From an uncultured Lysobacteraceae bacterium (GTDB taxonomy: Bacteria; Pseudomonadota; Gammaproteobacteria; Xanthomonadales; Xanthomonadaceae): a stretch of 27,824 nucleotides of DNA. Below are positions 1 to 5,554 of the stretch, piece after piece; position 1 is the first letter of the stretch, and each line of letters begins with the position of its first letter. Made by a program: the position numbers and the translations under genes. The DNA is taken from assembly GCA_936911875.1 (NCBI GenBank), contig CAKZGB010000004.1:1-27824 (forward strand). The letters run 5' to 3'. The notes beneath the pieces are model-generated. The model was given only the letters and a program-made list of their open reading frames with translations. It did no database searches and was not told where the DNA came from.

Positions 1-98
1 GATACATTCTCAGTTGGACTCTAGAACAAGCGCTACTCAGATTGGGGTAACGTCATACCGCTAGCCAGATCCAACGTGATTCTTGGGCACACTTTCAG

Positions 99-527
99 TC
101 AGGGCAACGGTTCCCATGGATTCACTACCGCCACTCCGGTCGGCGCGAAGTCAGCCGTGTTACGCGTAACCACTGTCATGCCGTGCACCAGCGCGGTCGC
201 TGCGATGAGCGCATCCCGCTCGCCGCGCCTGTCAGGTACATGCAATTGAGCACAGCGTTGCGCCACCGCCGTGTCGATGGGCAGAGTGCGCTCGGCAAAC
301 TCAGTCAACACCTGCTGCTCCAACCATGCGCGAAGCAGGGCTCCCTGCGCAGCATCCCTGCGTTCAATCGCCAGAACGCCAAGCTCCAATTCCACGACAG
401 TGATGGCCGAGACAAAGAGCTCGGCAGCATCCACGCTCTCCGCCCATGCCACTACATTCGTATGTGCTTTGCCGTGCCGCACCTTGCGCAACTCGGACAC
501 CACTTTGGTATCAAGCACGTACATCAT
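99..527 (-). CDS. PIN-domain toxin (VapC/FitB-like ribonuclease)
   Basis: This 142-aa PIN-domain protein is the expected length for VapC/FitB-type toxins, which are Mg-dependent RNases. The acidic catalytic set is visible: Asp in YVLDTK near residue 6, Glu in VVELELG near 46, Asp in ERDALIAA near 105, and Asp in TRNTADF near 125. The start is the first ATG of an ATGATG doublet. It overlaps the stop codon of the upstream antitoxin gene in an ATGA arrangement, so the two are translationally coupled. One oddity is that the usual DTN at the first catalytic position reads DTK here, which may affect activity. Family assignment is strong. The RNA target is unknown. Confidence 0.9.
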   Translation of the reverse strand: MMYVLDTKVVSELRKVRHGKAHTNVVAWAESVDAAELFVSAITVVELELGVLAIERRDAAQGALLRAWLEQQVLTEFAERTLPIDTAVAQRCAQLHVPDRRGERDALIAATALVHGMTVVTRNTADFAPTGVAVVNPWEPLP

Positions 528-778
528 GAAAGAGCGGTCGGCCGAACTCCAATCGTCACGCGCGGCGGCTCGAACTCGATGTCCGCAACGCCCGGCATCG
601 CAAGCGCGTCCGCGATGTTTCGCCGCTGATTCGTCAGTCGCTGATAGTCCTCGAAGCTCAATAGGACATGCGCAGGCTTGCCCCGATCTGTAATAAACAC
701 CGGACCGCCCTTCGTGGCCTTCTTTGCCCGCGTCACATCCTGATTAAGCTCTCGGCTGGATAGGGTTGTGATGGTCAT
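524..778 (-). CDS. Phd/YefM-family antitoxin
   Basis: This 84-aa antitoxin lies immediately upstream of the PIN toxin and overlaps it by 4 bases. Its N-terminus (SSRELNQDVTRAKKA, then GGPVFITDRGKPAHVLLS, then FEDYQRL) is the classic Phd/YefM DNA-binding fold. The C-terminal third, rich in Glu and Pro, would wrap the toxin. The start is supported by a strong GGGAGG ribosome-binding site at about 786-791. Upstream lies a perfect inverted repeat that probably serves as the autoregulatory operator. Phd/YefM proteins normally repress their own operon, with the toxin as corepressor. Confidence 0.9.
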   Translation of the reverse strand: MTITTLSSRELNQDVTRAKKATKGGPVFITDRGKPAHVLLSFEDYQRLTNQRRNIADALAMPGVADIEFEPPRVTIGVRPTALS

Positions 779-799
779 CGGATATCCTCCCGCGCACAG

Positions 800-823
800 T
801 ATTGTAGTTACGTTACTACAATA
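800..823. promoter_or_regulatory. Inverted-repeat operator of the toxin-antitoxin operon
   Basis: This is a perfect 9-bp inverted repeat, TATTGTAGT / ACTACAATA, separated by 6 bases. It ends 22 bases before the antitoxin start. A -10-like TACAAT sits in the half-site nearer the gene. That geometry would let Phd/YefM binding block RNA polymerase. The palindrome is read directly; the operator role is inferred from its position. Confidence 0.7.
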
Positions 824-886
824 TCACCCAAGACGCAAAATACCCTATACAGTCCTAGGAGCGTGAGTGGCGCAGAGACAGAGTGG

Positions 887-1401
887 CTATTTTACCGCAC
901 CGAAGCCCAGTTGCCAGACGTAGCGGCCGGGCTTGAGGCTTGGATGCCCGCGCGGGTGCGCCACCATTGAGTGATTTCGGCTGTGGTGGCATTCCACAAG
1001 AGTGACTTGCTGTTAGTGTAAGCCGCCAGCACGCCGAGCTACCCTTGCGGTGTCAGCAAAGTCTGGTTGGGCAAACGCGCGATAACCGCGCAACTCATGC
1101 GGGCGAGGGAGGCGACTTCGGCTTGATGGCGGGACACGGCGACGTCTTCGTCCATGTCGTTCAACATGTCATCGGGGGTGCGCAGAATGCCAGGCAACAA
1201 CAGAATCGGGCGCGCGGGATTCGTGTTGCCCACGTAGGGCTCGGGCAAGCAGGAGGCCACTGCATCCTGAGCTGCGACCATGTAGTTCATCGAAGTCGCC
1301 GCCACCGCTGCACGCGTGTTGGCATCAGCATCATCCATCGGCGCACTAAAGCCCGTGTTTGCCGAAATTGGAACTTTGTTGGTCAGCATGCCCTGCTGCA
1401 T
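887..1401 (-). pseudogene. Remnant of a deacetylase-like exopolysaccharide protein (third paralogue)
   Basis: This fragment is clearly related to the C-terminal half of the protein at 7869-9785. Matching blocks are VPISANTGF versus IPISAHPGF, APMDDADANTR versus PPMDGSDATTR, LPNQTLL versus YANQSLL, and AEITQWW versus SEISQWW. The last residues, LKPGRYVWQLGF then a stop at 887-889, match LKPGSYQWQINF. Lesions: the 5' half is missing and replaced by an IS3 fragment, an in-frame TAG lies at 1039-1041, and about 65 residues plus the reading frame are lost between ITQWWRTRAG and LKPGRY near 940-955. Divergence from the intact copy is large, so this is an old paralogue and not a recent duplication. 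It is non-functional. Confidence 0.85.
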
Positions 1402-1550
1402 GGCTGCCAGTCCTCGATCTCGGAGGGTTGCAAATCAAACTGACGGCTTGCCTCCGCAACCGTCGTCTTGCCTTGGATGATCTCCAGAACCAGAGCGGAC
1501 TTGCGCTTCGCCGTCCACCGCTTCACTTCTTCGTTCATGACAACACTCAT
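1383..1550 (-). pseudogene. IS3-family transposase OrfA, 5' fragment
   Basis: An ATG at 1550 preceded by GAGGAG opens a frame beginning MSVVMNEEVKRW and running through TAKRKSALVLEIIQGKTT, VAEASRQFDL and PSEIEDW. This is the recognisable helix-turn-helix N-terminus of an IS3-family OrfA (DUF1153-type). After about 48 codons the homology stops and sequence of the deacetylase-like pseudogene begins, closing with a TGA at 1383. The rest of orfA and all of orfB are absent, so this is a dead insertion-sequence end. Confidence 0.85.
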
Positions 1551-1602
1551 TTCAAGCTCTCCTCAGGTTAACGTAATACCTGAGCAGGTTTTCAGTGGGT
1601 CA
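1400..1602 (-). mobile_element. IS3-family insertion sequence, left-end remnant
   Basis: The remnant runs from a probable terminal sequence (TGACCCACTGAAAACC, read on the minus strand from 1602) through the promoter and RBS region to about codon 48 of orfA. The outer TGACCC end fits IS3-family termini, but no second end exists in the window to pair with it. The inner junction, about 1395-1407, is with the deacetylase-like pseudogene. Confidence 0.6.
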
Positions 1603-1687
1603 TTACAAAAATGTCTCTATGAATTTGCTATTTTTTTTAGCCAAAAATAGGCGACATTACCAATCACCGAAGATCGACACAGAGGCA

Positions 1688-2221
1688 TTACTCCAGATCA
1701 GAAATCGAAAAGCTGGTCAAACAACCTTGACTTACTTGCATAGTGATACTTGGGGACTTCTCCCGTCTAGAAGCATACTCAACTCCTCGACCATGTAAAT
1801 TTGGCAAAAATATCAGTTTTGCTTTTTCTTTCCATTGATCCGCTGGCTCACAATTTTCTTTATCAGGATTGACGGACATACCCCATATGCGCCCACTCGC
1901 ATTAGAAAAATAAACCTTACTAAGTCTTCCCGAGGGAAATTTAACTGCCACGCCAGAACATGTTATCAGTCCGGGGTCACACCGCATACGCTTAAGAATT
2001 TTCGCGGTCGTACTCTTTCCATCATTCCCTGTTGAAAGTTCAACAAAGTCCGAAAATGGTATAACCACTCTAAATTCACTACCAGCCTTTATCGCAGAAG
2101 TCTCCGAAACAGGAATGCATCCTGCCAATACCAAAATCAGAGCCCAGGATGATGTCAATACCATTCCTGCACCCTTAAATCGCGGATGATCGTTTTTAGA
2201 AAGCACAAACAACTTAATCAT
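1688..2221 (-). CDS. Putative lipoprotein with four conserved-spacing cysteines
   Basis: No known family is recognised. The ATG at 2221 is preferred because GGAG lies 8-9 bases upstream; an in-frame TTG at 2236 lacks a ribosome-binding site. The 177-aa product has a basic N-terminus, a hydrophobic stretch and a lipobox LVLAGC (Cys35), so it is predicted to be lipid-anchored. Mature cysteines are at about 81, 88, 124 and 167. The pattern, together with the C-terminal string SITMQVSQGCLTSFSIS, resembles the proteins at 3045-3497 (SISVQLYLNSQCIKRIS) and 4624-5130 (WLNLSPRHSQDKQCITSI). The gene lies in AT-rich DNA downstream of a Gly-rich peptide frame, like its two relatives. An immunity or partner role for that peptide is only a guess. 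Confidence 0.65.
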   Translation of the reverse strand: MIKLFVLSKNDHPRFKGAGMVLTSSWALILVLAGCIPVSETSAIKAGSEFRVVIPFSDFVELSTGNDGKSTTAKILKRMRCDPGLITCSGVAVKFPSGRLSKVYFSNASGRIWGMSVNPDKENCEPADQWKEKAKLIFLPNLHGRGVEYASRREKSPSITMQVSQGCLTSFSISDLE

Positions 2222-2368
2222 TTGCCTATTCTCCAAATTTAAATTACCAAGAAGAAGCGTTCAACCGCCTCGGTATTACCCATCCTTAGGAATTTAGCAG
2301 TCTCATTGCCATTTATTAATAGGTTTATATTTCAATCGATAAATCGCCAGACCCCGCCTTAAGCTTAA

Positions 2369-2391
2369 ATAGCCATCTAATCGATGGCTAT
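2369..2391. other. Hairpin between peptide frame and lipoprotein gene
   Basis: ATAGCCATC and GATGGCTAT form a perfect 9-bp stem around a 5-base loop. It lies 19 bases after the stop of the Gly-rich peptide and about 150 bases before the lipoprotein start. There is no clean T-tract, so it could be a processing site or attenuator and not a true terminator. The rest of 2222-2410 is AT-rich and shows no gene. Confidence 0.45.
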
Positions 2392-2410
2392 AGCACCATC
2401 TACCAAAAAA

Positions 2411-2616
2411 TCACTGCATTTGCTGGTATGGGGCATCTGTTTCACCACCACCCCCTCCAGTGCCGCCACCGCCTCCACCTCCGCTAACCCGCACCATGCC
2501 GAGATCCGTTACCTCGGTTCCATCAATCATCACGACTCCACCAATAACGGCGGACATCTCGTTACGATTCAGGACTTTTAACGACTTGTTGAATGTTTTA
2601 TGTTCTGACGAATCAT
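2411..2616 (-). pseudogene. Double-glycine-leader-like peptide with Gly-rich tail (frameshifted)
   Basis: The minus strand contains the frame LNRNEMSAVIGG, which looks like a double-glycine leader. It is followed by VVMIDGTEVTDLGMVRV, a run of 12 glycines interrupted by one Thr, and the end ETDAPYQQMQ. A good ribosome-binding site (GGAG) and ATG stand at 2616 (MIRQNIKHSTS), but that frame meets TAA after 12 codons. Loss of one base near 2580-2585 would restore a 68-aa precursor with a leader of about 27 residues. Peptides with such leaders are processed and exported by peptidase-containing ABC transporters with HlyD-type adaptors, and a broken adaptor lies just upstream. Alternatively the ATG of EMSAV could initiate a shorter product. 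I read it as a decayed microcin-like peptide gene. Confidence 0.5.
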
Positions 2617-2656
2617 AGCTATTACTCCAAAAGTTAATGACACTGGTTTAATTGCG

Positions 2657-3044
2657 TTAAGCAGAAGATGCTCTCTTTAGCAGCCACTCCCAAAGTTTCC
2701 GTGTCTCCCCCACAATCTGCGCATCGATGTCCATTCCGGGACGCAATGCGTGCTGCCGGCCAAGGGCGTCGATGGTCTGTGCCTCCAGCTTCACGATGAC
2801 GCGGTAAAAGGATTCCTGTGTCCGGGCATCGCCGAGAATACCGGCAAGCTCCCTCGGAGTCAGAACGCTCTTCGCCACCTCGGTGACGGTACCGGTCTGA
2901 TGCCCGAACTTTTGTTATGGAAACGCGCGATAACGTAAAATCACTTCATCCCCCTCCTTCACTAAGCCCACCACACTGCTCAATACGAGCGACTGCGTCC
3001 GAATTTTTGCGATTCGCAACGTAGGGTGGACCTCAACCAACGAT
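2657..3044 (-). pseudogene. HlyD/CvaA-family export adaptor, C-terminal remnant
   Basis: The frame reads SLVLSSVVGLVKEGDEVILRYRAFP, stop, QKFGHQTGTVTEV, AKSVLTPRELAG, and ends ETRKLWEWLLKRASSA. This is the C-terminal part of a type I secretion periplasmic adaptor (HlyD/CvaA type). The family usually reads RYQAFPYQKFG at this point, so the TAA at 2915-2917 is a nonsense mutation of the conserved Tyr. The N-terminal two thirds are absent and the fragment abuts the 3' end of the secreted-protein gene at 3045. No ABC transporter remains in the window. A short open frame after the stop (from 2878) is unlikely to be functional. Confidence 0.8.
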
Positions 3045-3497
3045 TTAACTTCTCGCAGCCGAAATTCGTTTTATGCATTGACTATTCAAATACAACTGAA
3101 CGGATATCGATGTCATTCCTGACTCTGAGGTGCCAACAAAATACGTGCCATCGTCGTCTGCAGCATCAAACACCAACGATGCAGTCAATTGTGGCCAGTC
3201 AAATAAGGTCGCGATGCTTGGACATTTATCTGACTTCGGGAAATCGACGAATAACTTCGATATGTCGGATGTCATGCGCCAATAGATAACACGGCTCGGC
3301 TGACCATTAGCTCCCGATAGCTTCTGATCAAAGCTGCTGCACTTATCGGTGGTGGTATCGGATCCCAACCGGCAAGGAACGTTAAAGCTTCTAGCCAATC
3401 CGTCCATTTCTAGTTGAGGTGTCAGCTTGGCGCATTGAGCCTGGTTCGCAAATGACATTGCGAGCACGCAATAAGAAAAATACTTAAGGGCCATCAT
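3045..3497 (-). CDS. Secreted Cys-containing hypothetical protein
   Basis: This 150-aa protein starts with a Sec signal (MMALKYFSYCVLAMSFANQAQC, cleavage probably near AQCA). Mature cysteines at 42, 53, 92 and 141 align in order with those of the lipoprotein at 1688-2221, and the C-terminal motif SISVQLYLNSQCIKRIS is shared, so the two look like divergent paralogues. The ATG at 3497 overlaps by 14 bases the end of an upstream frame ending IIDIYDGP (stop 3484-3486), the same layout as at 5120-5130. An IS256-family element lies about 25 bases upstream and has removed the rest of that frame, and probably the promoter too. Function is unknown. Confidence 0.65.
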   Translation of the reverse strand: MMALKYFSYCVLAMSFANQAQCAKLTPQLEMDGLARSFNVPCRLGSDTTTDKCSSFDQKLSGANGQPSRVIYWRMTSDISKLFVDFPKSDKCPSIATLFDWPQLTASLVFDAADDDGTYFVGTSESGMTSISVQLYLNSQCIKRISAARS

Positions 3498-3525
3498 AAA
3501 TGTCGATTATCCTGTCATTATGGTA
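3484..3525 (-). pseudogene. C-terminal stub of a small peptide frame, truncated by IS256-family element
   Basis: The last codons read HNDRIIDIYDGP then TAA. They overlap the start of the secreted-protein gene, just as the Gly-rich peptide ending GGPIQYEP overlaps the lipoprotein start at 5130. The 5' part is replaced by the end of the IS256-family element. Identification rests on position and the weak C-terminal resemblance only. Confidence 0.4.
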
Positions 3526-4594
3526 GCGTTCAAAATTCTGTGTCATTTCCCTAGCGCAATGATTGATAGGAAAATGACTCATGACCAAGATAACAGACAA
3601 GACCGAAGCCGCTCCGCTTTCGTTTGACTTGGACGCCGCGCTTACCGGCCTGAAAGCCGGTCGCGACCTGACCGGCAAAGACGGTGTCCTGGCGCCGCTG
3701 ATCAAGCGACTCACCGAAGCGGCCATGCAGGCGGAGCTGGAGGCGCATCTCGCCGCCGAAGACTTGCCGAACCGCAAGAATGGCGTCACGCGAAAGACCG
3801 TCAAGAGCGCCGTCGGCCCCTTTGAACTGGACACGCCGCGCGACCGTCTGGACGCGATTCATTACAAGGTCCGGGTCAACAACCGCTACGTCAGCAAGGC
3901 CATCTACACCATCCTAGGCCTCAACATCGAGGGCAGGAAGGAACTGCTCGGCCTGTATCTCTCCGACCAGGAGGGCGCACACCATTGGCTGGACGTGCTC
4001 ACGGACCTTCACAGCCGCGGCGTCAAGGACCTGCTGATCGCCTGCGTGGACGGGCTCAAGGGCTTCCCGGAAGCCATCGCCACGGTCTACCCCAAGGCGG
4101 AGGTGCAGCACTGCATCGTCCACCAGATCCGCAACTCGCTGAAATACGTGGCTTCAAAGAACCACAAGGAATTCCTGGCCGATCTCAAGGCCGTGTACGA
4201 TGCCCCCACCCTGAATGCCGCCGAGCAGGGACTGGACGCACTCGAGGCGAAGTGGGGGCCGGCGTATCCCAAAGTCATTGAGTCCTGGCGTAGTAAGTGG
4301 CCCACGCTGTCGACGTACTATCAGTACCCGGACTACGTCCGCCGGGCGATTTACACCATCAACGCGGTCGAAGCCGTGCACCGGCAGTTCCGCAAGCTGA
4401 CCAAAACCAAGGGCGGCTTCGCCAGCGAAAGCGCATTGCTCATGCTGCTCTACGCAGGCATACTCAAGGCATCCGAGCGCTGGACCCGCCCCATCCAAAA
4501 CTGGAACCTCGTCCTGTCGCAGCTGATGATCCGCTTCCCCGGACAGCTCGAACCCTACGTCACCCTGTAACCCGTGACACAGAATATCGAACGC
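3526..4594 (+). mobile_element. IS256-family insertion sequence, internally deleted
   Basis: The ends are inverted repeats: GCGTTCAAAATTCTGTGTCA at 3526-3545 and GCGTTCGATATTCTGTGTCA reading inward from 4594 (18 of 20 identical). They enclose a single transposase gene. The element is about 1.07 kb against about 1.3 kb for typical family members, because of an in-frame deletion in the transposase. The true outer ends may lie a few bases further out. I see no matching 8-9 bp target duplication in the flanks (the left side is AT-rich, the right CGCCCTC-like), which suggests flank rearrangement after insertion. Confidence 0.85.
3581..4570 (+). CDS. IS256-family (Mutator-type) transposase with internal deletion
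   Basis: This 329-aa product carries the IS256 hallmarks: the first Asp in LDAIHYK (D91), the second in CVDGLKGFPEAI (D157), and the Glu in INAVEAVHRQFRK (E264). All three DDE residues are therefore present. However, ELDTPRDR (residues 82-89) runs directly into LDAIHYK. In full-length relatives of about 400 aa roughly 70 residues separate these blocks, covering the end of the N-terminal DNA-binding region and the start of the catalytic fold. The deletion keeps the frame. The protein is probably inactive for transposition. It stands out by higher GC than the AT-rich DNA around it. Confidence 0.88.
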   Translation: MTKITDKTEAAPLSFDLDAALTGLKAGRDLTGKDGVLAPLIKRLTEAAMQAELEAHLAAEDLPNRKNGVTRKTVKSAVGPFELDTPRDRLDAIHYKVRVNNRYVSKAIYTILGLNIEGRKELLGLYLSDQEGAHHWLDVLTDLHSRGVKDLLIACVDGLKGFPEAIATVYPKAEVQHCIVHQIRNSLKYVASKNHKEFLADLKAVYDAPTLNAAEQGLDALEAKWGPAYPKVIESWRSKWPTLSTYYQYPDYVRRAIYTINAVEAVHRQFRKLTKTKGGFASESALLMLLYAGILKASERWTRPIQNWNLVLSQLMIRFPGQLEPYVTL

Positions 4595-4623
4595 CCTCCC
4601 GCCCTCTTTACAACCGGTCAACA

Positions 4624-5130
4624 TTACTCCTGCTTCTTGTGTACTGAGAATGCAATAGACGTAATACATTGCTTATCTTGACTATGCCTAGGAGACAGAT
4701 TAAGCCAGATTTCGCCAAACGACCCCCTTTTGAAAAACTCAGAAACCTGACTTATTTCAGCCTTTCTATATGGCTGGCCATAAAAAGCCGTTTGAGTAAA
4801 TCCATATAAATCCAAGTAGGAAGCGACGAGCCGTTCCGAGAGGCACGGTTGTGCTTCTAAGTCAAAGAAAATGTTGTTCGGAGTCTTTGTAGAATACGAG
4901 ATCACTTTTGCATCTAGCAAAACAACATTGGGCTGCCCCTTCAACTCCTTATCAACATAGTCCTTTGCCTGCGTAATGTCTCCATCTGCCTGAACGGTCA
5001 TATGCTGAATTTGACCCAAAATCTCTTTGAGTGGCGTAGCCTTAAACTGCAATGGGCTTGAGGTAGCGCACCCATGAATAAGACAGAGTGAAAGCAGCAA
5101 CATAATCTTCGAAATCATCTTAGGGTTCAT
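4624..5130 (-). CDS. Putative lipoprotein overlapping an upstream Gly-rich peptide frame
   Basis: This 168-aa protein has the signal MNPKMISKIMLLLSLCLIHGC with a lipobox at Cys21. The ATG at 5130 is chosen because GGAGGG sits about 10 bases upstream and the signal peptide then starts correctly; an in-frame upstream start at 5181 would add 17 residues without a signal. The start overlaps by 11 bases the stop of a Gly-rich peptide frame. Mature Cys96 and Cys155 and the C-terminal block WLNLSPRHSQDKQCITSIAFS match the last two cysteines and C-terminal motif of the proteins at 1688-2221 and 3045-3497, giving a three-member local family of unknown function. Its 3' end lies about 30 bases from the IS256-family element. 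Confidence 0.65.
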   Translation of the reverse strand: MNPKMISKIMLLLSLCLIHGCATSSPLQFKATPLKEILGQIQHMTVQADGDITQAKDYVDKELKGQPNVVLLDAKVISYSTKTPNNIFFDLEAQPCLSERLVASYLDLYGFTQTAFYGQPYRKAEISQVSEFFKRGSFGEIWLNLSPRHSQDKQCITSIAFSVHKKQE

Positions 5131-5227
5131 ATTGAATTGGCCCTCCGTCATCATCACGATAGCCTCCTCCCGATCCACCACTCGTCAAAGGTGTTCCATA
5201 CAGTATGTTATTTACAACCGCGTTCAT
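5120..5227 (-). CDS. Small peptide frame with Gly-rich tail (possibly decayed)
   Basis: The 35 codons from the ATG at 5227 read MNAVVNNILYG, TPLTSGGSGGGY, RDDDGGPIQYEP. The opening DMNAVVNN resembles EMSAVIGG of the peptide at 2411-2616, the tail is similarly Gly-rich, and both end in a Tyr-containing segment. The stop overlaps the lipoprotein start, implying coupled translation. There is no good ribosome-binding site at this ATG, and the same frame runs open upstream to 5323 without an ATG (segments LAGCSCTHNGDGF, TSRLEV, TLYPWAQAHPSS). The leader region was therefore probably replaced by unrelated sequence through recombination. Confidence 0.4.
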   Translation of the reverse strand: MNAVVNNILYGTPLTSGGSGGGYRDDDGGPIQYEP

Positions 5228-5393
5228 GTCTGAGGATGGATGAGCTTGTGCCCACGGATAAAGGGTTACCTCCAACCGCGACGTGAATCCGTCGCCATTA
5301 TGCGTGCAGGAACATCCTGCGAGTTACCCCCAAATGTACCCCTCCATTCCATCCCTTTAAATACACCTTAGTGACGCTCAGGAAACAGCAGGC
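5228..5393. other. Non-coding or chimeric stretch next to tRNA-Ile2
   Basis: No intact gene is visible here. The minus-strand frame of the peptide stays open to 5323 but has no start codon. At about 5324-5348 there is a short repetition, TTACCCCCA / TGTACCCCT. Such C-rich runs can be seen next to tRNA-integrated elements, so this may be scar sequence of a lost integrative element. No integrase gene remains. Confidence 0.3.
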
Positions 5394-5422
5394 AACAAAA
5401 AACCCGCCTATTCAGCGGGTTT
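5394..5422 (-). terminator. Rho-independent terminator after tRNA-Ile2
   Basis: On the minus strand AACCCGC (5421-5415), a 7-base loop and GCGGGTT (5407-5401) form a 7-bp stem followed by a run of T residues. It lies about 35 bases after the 3' end of the tRNA and reads in the same direction, so it ends the tRNA transcript. Confidence 0.85.
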
Positions 5423-5454
5423 CGGTACCTTAATCCATCTAGGTATTCACAATG

Positions 5455-5530
5455 TGGTGGGCCCACCAGGACTCGAACCTGGAACCAAAGGATTATGAGT
5501 CCTCTGCTCTAACCATTGAGCTATAGGCCC
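5455..5530 (-). tRNA. tRNA-Ile2 (CAU anticodon)
   Basis: The 76-nt gene is read on the minus strand. The acceptor stem GGGCCTA begins at 5530, the D arm includes AGCTCAATGGTTAGAGC, and the anticodon arm contains GGACTCATAATCC with anticodon CAT. The T arm GGTTCGAGTCC is followed by an encoded CCA. The GACTCATAATC anticodon region is that of the isoleucine tRNA whose C34 is modified to lysidine to read AUA, and not of initiator or elongator Met tRNA. The decayed accessory region lies on its 3' side, a usual position for island integration. Confidence 0.9.
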
Positions 5531-5548
5531 GCACAAGGTGAGTCCTGT

Positions 5549-5554
5549 ATTTTA
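5549..5554 (-). promoter_or_regulatory. Possible -10 element for tRNA-Ile2
   Basis: TAAAAT on the minus strand lies 18 bases before the mature tRNA 5' end and overlaps the stop codon of the permease gene. No convincing -35 was found at the right distance, so this is a weak call. Confidence 0.3.

Noticed and set aside
2384..2581. 65-aa plus-strand open frame rich in Thr, Ser and Ala
   Set aside because: It is the antisense of the Gly-rich peptide region; the GGT/GGC run read backwards gives the Thr/Ala/Pro-like composition. No ribosome-binding site or family features.
3484..3834. 116-aa minus-strand frame running out of the IS256 element
   Set aside because: Most of it is antisense to the transposase gene; only the last dozen codons are the truncated peptide stub.
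3510..4605. Target-site duplication flanking the IS256-family element
   Set aside because: The flanks were compared and do not match at 8-9 bases for any plausible end position.
5120..5323. Single 67-codon gene covering the peptide and its upstream open frame
   Set aside because: The frame starts directly after a stop and has no ATG, GTG or TTG with a ribosome-binding site before the ATG at 5227; treated as chimeric sequence.
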